The position numbers were made by a program, and so were the translations under genes. From Apiospora phragmitis (lineage: Eukaryota; Ascomycota; Sordariomycetes; Amphisphaeriales; Apiosporaceae), in contig JAQQWL010000004.1 of NCBI GenBank assembly GCA_038363925.1, positions 3,075,292 to 3,139,291 of the forward strand: 64,000 nt of DNA, read 5' to 3'. Numbering within the stretch: position 1 is the stretch's first letter; every line of letters starts with the position of its first letter. The notes under the pieces were generated by a model, which was given only the letters and a program-made list of their open reading frames with translations, had not been told where the DNA came from and searched no databases. Shown here in pieces: positions 56,184 to 64,000 of this stretch.

Positions 56184-58225
56184 TCAATTCCAGACGCATG
56201 CAACTTTGCTGACAAAAGGCAAGATTCGGAATGGGATCATGACGTCTACCCCGTGCCGTACATATCTCCCCGTGGGCGCCATCCAGAGCGGTGTAGAGAA
56301 GATTAGAAACGCGACGACCCAGGCATATCCGATGATCCGCTTGAGAGTGTCGCTCTGGGCCAAGGCAAACCGCCTGTTGGTGGCGGTGATGCAATCTTCC
56401 ACAAGGACAGCAAGAGCCTGGAGCAGAAAGAAGGGCATGGAGCCGCTTTCCGCCCATGGAACCCTCAGTATGCGGTCGGCTACCCAGTGGAGAGCCCCCG
56501 ACATGGCGAAAACCACCGTCAAGCTCGCATACCGGCCAATGAAGCTATCAGGGGATATGCCCGAGTACTTGAGAAGCTGCCTCGCATGTGAGCCAAAGGT
56601 CTTCCTCGAAGTCTGGTGCCACCGGATGCTATACGTGAATGGTTAGCTCCCTGTATCACAACTTCCTAGCCAGCAAGTTACTTACCCCCAGAAACGTCGG
56701 ACCGACCAGGCTTCAGCGAGCGGGCCATACAGCGGTGGCCAATCACCGGGCTCGCTCATAAAGAAAAGGACTTGGCTGGTAGCAATGGTGCTGTAGATCA
56801 ACGAGAGATACAACGTCAACACGAACCAGAAGGCGCAAACACCCATGATTCTGGCCCTGGCTTGCGCCAAGATGCTGGGTACCTTGCTGCCGTCTGCCGC
56901 TGATCGCTTCATCGTAGTGATGACTTCCAGCACCAAGTACGAAATGATGAGAGCCATGCCTGACCGGAGGAAGAACCGTGGCCGCGAAGGTCCGTAGCCC
57001 GGCTTCGGGGCGTAGTTGCTTTTAGGCAAATGTGCAATCTGCCGGGGCGTGCCCACCTCGCGCATGTTCCAGAGGGCGTTGAAGGCCTCGATGATATCCG
57101 ACGGCGGATCCGGGTATGGATCTAAAAGTAGGATATCGGCGGCCCGGAGTAGCTGAATACACAGGCACGAGAACAGCACAGCGTTGGTAACGCCGTTTCC
57201 GGTGAACGAGACGATGGCACCATTGACGAAGCTTCGGTACAGCAAAACTGCGATCGCGAAGACGACGGATGCTCGAATTGTGGCTGTTGCATATAGCCGG
57301 TGAGAGAACAGCATGACCAGGAAAAGCATAGTTTGGATTGTGCAGGTCACGACCAAGAACTCGTTTTGCAGGACCTTGGTGATCAGATTGGGACCCAACA
57401 GGATGATGATGCCCCAGATCAACAACCCGCAGACATAGGTAAGGCGATTGATGTTGAGCAGGTAGTTCCGCTCATTTTGCCTGGGGAATCCTTGCTGAGG
57501 GATTGGTTGGCTGAGAAAGTTGCAGAATGGTTTCCAACCTGATCCCACCGGGAATTCCAGCAGACTTCCCGGAGGGACAATAGTGCGGATATGAGCCGAG
57601 TGACTCTCGTGCAGGTCAGCCGAGGGCACTTGGATGCCCGGGAGCCGCTCCTCGTAGACCCGGTTCCAGCCAGCAACCATGCGGGCGCAGTTGTAGGCCC
57701 CGGGAACCCAGAAACCGGCAACACGGAAGGAGAGCGACGTCAAGGGCTGGAATACGGACGCATACGATTCCAACCACGACTGGCCGTCCTTACGGGTTGT
57801 CAGGATGACTTTGGCTTCCGGGTACAGCGCCAGGAGGTCGTCCACGCACGCCGAGCTCGGGCTGTCCAAGTAGGCCTCGTAGCCCTCCAAAAGCCTCTTG
57901 AGCGCCTGCTGGCGCTTCTTGCCGCCCGGCATCTCCAAGATGGCGGCGCTCTTCCGCAGCCGGGTTATCTGGCAGGTTGGTTCCAAAAGGTGGTGGCAGG
58001 GCCCGTAGCCCAGTTGTTCCAGCGCCGCTTTCATGCTCATGGTGCCGGTCCGCGGCAGGCCAGCCTCATCGTTGTCGTTAGCTCGTGGCGGCACAGCGTT
58101 TTTTTTTTGGCGCGGGAGGGGGAGAGGAGAGAGAGGGAGAGGAAGAGAGAGAAAGAAAGAATAAGATCACTCACCACTATGACTTTTAAGCCGGCCTTTG
58201 GGTGACTTATGATTGATTCACTCAT
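56184..58225 (-). CDS. fusion: sulfotransferase-like domain plus wax-synthase/MBOAT acyltransferase
   Basis: Three exons, 58225-58175, 58064-56686 and 56628-56184, join in phase without any indel to 624 residues. Residues 1-215 are a P-loop sulfotransferase-like domain of the fungal Sulfotransfer_4 type: K-V-I-V followed by G-L-P-R-T-G-T (19-25) as the phosphate-binding loop, Y-P-E-A-K-V-I-L-T-T-R as the second strand, and the C-terminal W-K-P-F-C-N-F-L...P-x-x-x-F-P-R-Q-N-E block. From about 224 on the protein is a multi-helix membrane domain with the wax-synthase-type signature: W-N-M-R near 352, the F-W-G-I-R-W-H-Q motif (His481) and S-G-A-L-H (His524), the presumed catalytic His of MBOAT proteins. 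This would be a membrane-bound O-acyltransferase with an attached nucleotide- or PAPS-binding-like domain. The first domain may no longer be catalytic. The substrate is unknown. Confidence 0.82.
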
Positions 58226-58655
58226 CGTGGCTTCTCTGGACGACTTGGTCAATTGAAGTTGGTGCAGTGCAAATTCTTCAGCTACCTCTTGCGCGATAGA
58301 GAAAAACACAAATTGAGCTGAGTATTGGCGACTGGTGTGAAGAGAACGGCAATGGCATGGTACCAATGGTTTGGTTGTGCATGTAACGGCATGGGGCACC
58401 AGACGCCTCGCTTACTACGCGCCTACGACTATAGCGTTCCACTGCATCCCTCTAGGCGAGCGTTATCCCACCATTATTGTAAACTTCTTTTCCTTGAACG
58501 CGCTTCTCCTCTATGGTGGGGAATTGGGCCATAGTCATTCTCGTCCTGGTCATTATTGCCATTCCGGCATGCCATGGCCGGTGTGTCCGATGCCCTGGAC
58601 CTATGGCGGTGCTGGTGACGAAAGGTCTCAGTGATCGGGCGACGGCGGGCATGGA
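58226..58655. other. divergent intergenic region
   Basis: About 430 bases between the fusion gene start and the truncated P450. A hydrophobic plus-strand stretch encoded near 58514-58570 could be a leftover membrane anchor of the P450 fragment, but it is in another frame. Confidence 0.4.
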
Positions 58656-59387
58656 GAGTGGCGGGAGATGCGTATCATGACTGCGTGCGCCAACATTGTT
58701 GGCCAAATCACGAACCGTATGCTGGTCGGACTGCCGCTCTGCCGAGACGCCACGTTTCTGAGACGGGCTAAGCGGTGGTCACGTGTCGTGTTGCAAACCG
58801 CATGGCTTATCTACATGCTGTCCGGTTTCCTCAAGCCTCTTCTTGCGCCGCTCATGGCGGTTCCCAGCATCTTATGTCACCACAGAGCCCTGCAAATGGT
58901 GATTCCCGTGGCCCAAGAGCGTCTAGAGAGGCGCGAGCGACGAGCTGCAGTAGCAGACGCATCCGCCTGTGACTGGGACGAGCCGCTGGACTACATGAAG
59001 TTCATCCTGGATGAGGGGTCAGATGCGTTCAATCATGTACTGACGAATGACGCCACGACGTTGGCCCGGGCCGCATTCATGGTCAACGCGGCCGCCTTTC
59101 ATGCGACCGGTCTCACGTTGGCCAATCTGCTGCTCGACGTTTTCTCTGCCCCTGCTCATGTTGCGGACGCATTGAGAGCAGAAGCGCTCGCCATCCAACG
59201 AGAATACGGTCTGGGCAGCAAACTCGGCCTGTCGAAGATGGCCAAGATGGACAGCGCCATCCGAGAGAACATGCGCCTACACGTGTTGGGAATCAAGGCC
59301 ATGTACCGCTACGTCAAGCCGAAAGATGGCTTTACAGGTCTAGACTTAGTAGCTCCTAGTCCCAGCCCCATATACTCTCTCGGTTGA
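58656..59387 (+). pseudogene. cytochrome P450 fragment, lacks N-terminus and heme loop
   Basis: The frame opens after a TGA upstream and begins with E-W-R-E, the stretch that in related P450s precedes helix D. It contains the I-T-N-R-M-L-V-G-L-P-L-C-R motif (shared with the 8366 P450), a long F/G region, an I-helix without the usual acidic/Thr pair (A-A-A-F-H-A-T-G) and the ExxR block R-E-N-M-R. It then ends soon after K-P-K-D-G-F. Neither the C-terminal meander nor the Cys heme-ligand loop is present in the following 600 bases. The gene therefore cannot bind heme. It is best read as a truncated paralogue of the CYP68/ent-kaurene-oxidase-like gene at 8366. Confidence 0.72.
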
Positions 59388-60010
59388 CTCTATGAAGATG
59401 GTCAGCTTGTTCATGGGGCAAAAGGAGGATATTAAGGCATTCCCGTATTTTTTAGATTACTTCTAACAAAATTGGTAATATCCCAACATGTCTTCCACCA
59501 GTAGAAGCAAAGATAAAATGGCTCGGCACTGCGGTTAGGATCAGAAGAAGTGGGACTGGTTTAGTGTCTAGCTCGAAGAGGGCACCCAGGATGGTGTGGT
59601 GATGGATGGTGTGGGCAAGGTTCCGGCTTGATGGGTCCTGATGGCCCGCTTTCTCTGTCTTGCCAAGTCGTGCAGTCACATCACGATGCATGAGGGTGTT
59701 TCCGTATTGGTTCCACGGCATACCACTCTCCAACTCGTTATCTGTTGTGCCTAAACTCGCGGATACTCCGACTACGACGTTGTTACTGCACTGGTACCCT
59801 TGGGTCGGGTTTCATTGGTAGGGAAGTCAAGTCAGACCTGCGAGTCAGACCTGGTAACGCCGAACCGCCCACCCGGGGCCGACATGACGGGAACAGTGAA
59901 CACACGACCCGAGTGAACATACGACCCGAGTGAATACATGACCCGAGTGAAGACCCAGCTCTCGGTCAGACATAAGAAAGCACCTCACAACTTTATGGAC
60001 TGCCACATCA
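59388..60010. other. spacer with a short tandem repeat
   Basis: About 620 bases. A 17-base tandem repeat (three copies) lies at 59898-59948. No gene is seen. Confidence 0.45.
59898..59948. repeat. 17-base tandem repeat, three copies
   Basis: Units start at 59898, 59915 and 59932 and have the form GAACACACGACCCGAGT with one or two changes. They lie about 60 bases upstream of the P450 start at 60011, so they may be part of its leader or promoter. Confidence 0.75.
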
Positions 60011-61828
60011 ATGCCTTCTCGAACTCCGTGGCTCAGCATGTTGGATATACTTGTAACCGCCTGGCTTGGCCGGGTTATGCTTAGCGCTGTGCTCATTCCA
60101 CTGATCACTTTCATCGTCACTTCAGTTCGGTTCCATCTGCAGAGTCTGCGAAGGGAAGCGGACCAGGAACCTCCAACCCTTCCATATGCGGTTCCCTGGA
60201 TAGGAAGCGCCCTCAACTTGATCTGGGATACGCACAGATTCCTGACATATGTCAAGTAAGTCGTAAATACTTTAGATCAGAGACACATCACTAAAATCCG
60301 AAAGGAAAAAGAATGGAGGGCGGCCCGTCAAGATATGCCTCGCCAATGAGAAGCCGGCGTACATTCTCAGCAGAGCGCAAGACGTGCAAAGCCTGTTCAG
60401 GGCCAGCAAGGAGCTGACCTTTGAGGAGTTCTCTGTGCGTGTTCTGGAGAAAGTGAAGAAATTCCCACGCGAAGACGGAGCCAAAATGGAAGCCGATACT
60501 TCCGGATCTTCTGTAGTTCCCCTCCACAATGTGCCCGAGTCCACCCGCATCTGGCGCGCCGTTCACGCCAACTACGACAGCAACCTGACAGGTTCCGGCC
60601 CCGTGTCGGCCCTTACCAACCGGTTCGTGCAGCTTTTCCGAGGAGGAGCTCGACCAGATGACGACTCCAGAGGATAAGGGTGGATGGGCGACTGCGTCAA
60701 TCAACAGCCTGCTCGAAGACAAGATGTTCCGCGCCAGCACTCGTACACTGGTCGGCGATGCCATTTTCGATCTGTCCCCGAGCTTCACGGCGGACTTCTG
60801 GGGAGTACGACAAGAACTTCATGTACTTTCTCTACGGGCTGCCCCGGGTTCTGTTTCTGTCGGCGTGGCAGGCGCGGGAGCGAGTCTTTGGTGCCGTCAA
60901 GGCGTACATTGCGCAAGCCTGGCATCACCTCGACCCCCGCCGCGTCGACGGTCTGGACTGGGACTTTGATGACCATTTCGGGTCCCGGCTGGTCAGAACG
61001 CGCGAGGCCATGTACGCCAACTACGGACTCAGCCTCGACGGTCGCGCCGCAAGCGAGATGGGTTTGATCTGGTCGTAAGCTTGTTCCTTTTTCGCAAAAT
61101 GCTTCCTTTAGTATGTATGCATTTACTGACGCCATTGGACGAGCCCCAGTATCAACTCCAACGCCATCCCCATGGTGTCATGGATGCTGGTCGAGATCCT
61201 TTCTGATGCACATCTTCTGTCCCGTGTTCAACAGGAGATCTTGAGCTGCGTAACCGAAGAAGGCGAGTCTATTGCGTTGGCCCGCTTGGACGTGTCGCGA
61301 GTCCTTTCGCTTCCGCTGCTCAACGCGTGCTACGCCGAGTGCCTGCGGATGCGCGCCTCGGTCCAAGCCATCCGCGAATTGCGCACCGAAATTCGGCTGG
61401 GCGGCTACACGCTCAAGCCCGGCAATCTTGTTATGGCGCCCTCGTGCCTCGCGCACTACGACGAGGCGACCTGGGGGGCGGACGGCCACCCCGCCTCGGT
61501 CTTTTGTGCGGACAGGTTCCTGCGGCCAGCCAAAGGCAGATACAAATTCTACAACCCAGCCACGGCAGGACAATACTTCCCGTACGGCGGCGGCGCTGCC
61601 ATTTGTCCTGGACGCTTCTACGCCAAGGCCGAGATGCTGGCGGCCGTGGCCTTGTTTCTGTGCACGCTCGAGGTCCAGCCGGTGGGCTTTGTCGATGCTA
61701 GGGGTCATCCTTCGTCGCAGGGGCCCTCTATGGGGACCGAGACCAGGGGTACCATGAGGCTAGACAAGGACCTTAAGATCCTTTATCGGCGACGAGAACG
61801 GGTGATGGAGAGTATTTTCTCTATATAG
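60011..61828 (+). CDS. cytochrome P450 (CYP7-like fungal group), two one-base shifts
   Basis: Three exons, 60011-60255, 60305-61074 and 61150-61828, join in phase. Inside exon 2 the frame slips twice, at TTTT (60634-60637) and at GGGG (60800-60803); one base fewer in each run gives 563 residues. The protein has a membrane anchor (about residues 14-38), the P-Y-x-x-P-W-I-G-S hinge, an I-helix with S-x-A-I-P-M-V-S-W, ExxR as E-C-L-R in exon 3 and the heme loop F-P-Y-G-G-G-A-A-I-C-P-G-R. This style matches the group of fungal P450s annotated as sterol 7-alpha/12-alpha-hydroxylase-like, as in the gene at 678. The last 60 bases of the gene have an imperfect, RIP-like copy just downstream. Confidence 0.78.
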
Positions 61829-61849
61829 CAGTATACTTAATATAGCCGC

Positions 61850-62940
61850 TGTGTATTTACGTAACTTAGGGCCCTTTATAAGGACTGTGACTAGGGGTAC
61901 TATAAGGTTAAAGATGGACTTAATAGCTATATTATAATTAAAATTATATTTAAATTATTTTATTTTTATATAATAAAGTTAATAAATATAAAATATCACT
62001 ATATAATACTTTTAATTTAACGCGGTATAAAAATAACTAATATATATAAAGTTTATAATTAAAATATAAATTTTTAAAGCTTAATATATAAGTATTATAT
62101 TATATTTTATAATATATATTATTTTATTACTATAATTTAAGAGTTATATTATAACCCGACCTAACCATGCGGCTAAGACCCTACCCGCCGGAACGGAACT
62201 ACTATACCCTTACCAGGCTACGACGTTATAACTACCGACCGTACTATTAGCTATATTAATATAAACTCTTTTATATTATAGAAACGCGTAAATATAATTA
62301 CGAAGATATTCTAAATAGCGAAAGAATAGACCCGACCCGGGAAAGTAGCTAGGAAAGAGTTACGGGACGAGGAGCAATTAAATTACCGCTTTAATAAATA
62401 AATTAGGAGCGACGGGATTACAACGCCCTTAAATAAGCTATTAAAATAGATTACCGTAATCTAAGAGATGGATTACCGTGAGCCGATAACGGGATTATTA
62501 TAAATTAGCGGACGTTTTAACGGATTAATAAGAGAAGAAATTAAATATATAATAACGGATATTCTTTATATATTTTATATAAATATTTTTTATTTTAATA
62601 ATTAATTTAAGTATTAATTTTAATTTATTAATAAAATAAATAGTTTTAACGAAACTATTACGAATATTTTTAAACCTACGTACTTTAGTTACCGTTTTTT
62701 TTATAAACTATTATTTATTATATTAATAAAAGCGACTTTTATCGCACGTTCGAATACTTTTTCGTATTATTAATATAAACCTTAGTACGTTTTACTAAGT
62801 TTTTTTTAAAACTTAAATAGTGTTCGTTATATTTTAATCACTTTTATTCTTACGAGTTATTACTTAAATTTTTAAATAATAGTATTATAAGAACTATGTC
62901 TATATTTAGCCTTAATAATACCGTCCGATAAAGAAAGACT
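61850..62940. other. AT-rich, RIP-like sequence
   Basis: The base composition drops sharply after the P450. Long TA, TTA and AAT runs dominate, with small GC islands at about 62155-62230 and 62320-62480. No open frame is left. It is probably the long terminal repeat or upstream part of the retroelement that follows, plus the decayed P450 duplicate. Confidence 0.55.
61867..61930 (+). repeat. RIP-marked copy of the P450 3' end
   Basis: The segment aligns without gaps to 61719-61782 inside the P450's last exon. Most of the differences over the first 45 bases are C to T or G to A transitions in the downstream copy. Further similarity appears to continue into the AT-rich sequence. This reads as a tandem duplication of the gene end, later mutated. 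Confidence 0.7.
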
Positions 62941-64000
62941 CTTATCGCCACCCCTAGCACCTCCTAACGGGACCTTGCTATAGATATTAATAGCGACGAT
63001 AGCGACGACGAGCCTATACGATAAGCGTTGGCTAAACGAATTAAAGAATTCGAATAAAAGAGCGCTAATTATTAGTATTATTACGTTAAGCTTGAGAAGG
63101 AGCGTAACGAGCTCCTAATTAAGGGTACCTTAGAATAAATACCTTATAATATTAATAAGCTACGCGAGGAGGTGCGTTTTCTTTATATAGCTATTAACAT
63201 TATTTAAACCCTTATTATATTAAAAAAAGGTATAAATATTAACACGCCAACCCTTTTTAACGGAATAAGCGGAAACTTCCGAGTTTTCCTTATTTAGGTT
63301 AAAGCTTATTAACGGTTTTACGAAGGGATATTCTAAGACGCTACTTAACGAGTTATTCACGCCGCCTCGTTTTTTAAAAGTAAGGTACTCGCTTAGTTCG
63401 AACTTTACTTAAACGAACTTATAAAAAACGATTAGTAAGTTAAGTTATGCCGCACGAAGGTATAACGTATTTTCGAAAGTTACGACGGCTTTAAACAAGC
63501 TTTTAAATCACTTTTTTAAGACCCCGACGAAAAGTAATAGGCGGAGAGGGAATTTAAAACCTTTAAGTAAAAGGGATTAGCCGCCTTTTATATAGCCGAG
63601 TTCCGGCGTATTATGGCTCGATTAAACTATATCGAAGCTATAAAGATTATAATATATTACCGAGGATTAAAGGATAACGTTAAGGACGAACTTAGCCGGC
63701 TTAACGCCTTTAATAATTTCTTTTCGTATATAAAACTTATTATCAAAATTAATACCCGTATATATAAGCGACGCCGCGAGAAATAAGGCGGACCTTAACG
63801 ATAAATTAGTTAAATCTACATTAATACGGGGCGATTATATTAATATAATTATATACCGTTTAAAAATATTACGGTATACGGTTATTATAATAAGCTTATA
63901 AACCTTAACGTTACTAAATACAATAAATAAGATAAAAAGTTATGCGGTATTTATTATAATTATTAAAAATTAGGATATTGTATTTAAAATGTCAGGGTTA
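62941..64000 (+). mobile_element. Ty3/gypsy retrotransposon, gag region, RIP-mutated
   Basis: From about 62941 the plus strand carries a single recognisable gag frame with stops. An acidic N-terminal stretch with D-S-D-D-E is followed by a coiled-coil-like L-R-E-E-V segment and, from 63244, the capsid-like part: F-N-G-I-S-G-N-F-R-V-F-L, F-E-L-Y-L-N-E-L, F-E-S-Y-D-G-F, D-P-D-E-K, E-F-R-R-I-M-A-R-L-N-Y and Y-R-G-L-K-D-N-V-K-D-E-L. Near 63880-63990 spaced Cys/Tyr and His-like positions resemble a ruined zinc knuckle. Nearly all stops replace Gln or Trp codons. The pol region lies beyond the window. The element is inactive. Confidence 0.75.

Noticed and set aside
55706..56212. 168-codon plus-strand ORF
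   Set aside because: It overlaps the antisense of the fusion gene's last exon and has no motif or sensible composition.
678..61828. Calling the whole region a trichothecene-type or gibberellin-type cluster
   Set aside because: The P450 and acyltransferase families are only broadly similar, and no terpene cyclase is present, so a named pathway is not supported.
1..64000. CRISPR arrays, operons, ribosome binding sites, riboswitches
   Set aside because: The sequence is eukaryotic nuclear DNA with spliceosomal introns; no spaced direct-repeat arrays were seen.

Overview
The window is nuclear DNA of a filamentous ascomycete (Pezizomycotina, probably Sordariomycetes). The evidence is short phase-matched introns with GTAAGT-type donors, fungus-specific families (PTH11/rhodopsin-like membrane proteins, a HET-domain gene, a Con7-type zinc-finger factor, WSC and luciferase-domain proteins), and C:G to T:A decay of repeats typical of repeat-induced point mutation (RIP). 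No tool was run. Exon models come from reading splice sites by eye and requiring phase agreement.

Layout. 1-10.2 kb holds the end of an MFS transporter, three P450 genes and a rhodopsin-like membrane protein. 10-19 kb holds a coiled-coil hypothetical gene, a frameshifted small Cys-containing gene, a dead HET gene and the Con7-type factor. 19-28 kb is mostly relics: NB-ARC, a membrane protein with an internal stop, a P-loop helicase-like gene and a heptad-repeat gene; it ends in a tRNA-Gln with an intron. 28-38 kb is sparse, with a WSC secreted protein, a coiled-coil ORF and a luciferase-domain protein. 38-62 kb is again enzyme-rich: a BAHD-like acyltransferase, two more rhodopsin-like genes (one with a dead mariner inside an intron), an F-box/ankyrin-like gene, a sugar-type MFS transporter, an SDR, a decayed P450, a STAND-N-like gene, a sulfotransferase-like/MBOAT fusion, a truncated P450 and a last P450. 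From about 61.85 kb to the end the sequence is AT-rich RIP debris with a readable Ty3/gypsy gag.

How the genes may work together. Six P450 loci (four with a complete domain set, one decayed, one truncated), one SDR, two acyltransferase-type enzymes, two MFS transporters and a regulator resemble the tailoring set of a secondary-metabolite region. No PKS, NRPS, terpene cyclase or prenyltransferase backbone is visible, so a pathway is inference only. The most unusual intact gene is the 624-residue fusion of a sulfotransferase-like domain to a wax-synthase/MBOAT domain at 56184-58225.

Two kinds of damage recur. Many premature stops read as CAG to TAG, the RIP-preferred CpA to TpA change. Many otherwise conserved genes also carry one-base shifts in homopolymers (usually one base too many), which may be assembly error rather than biology.
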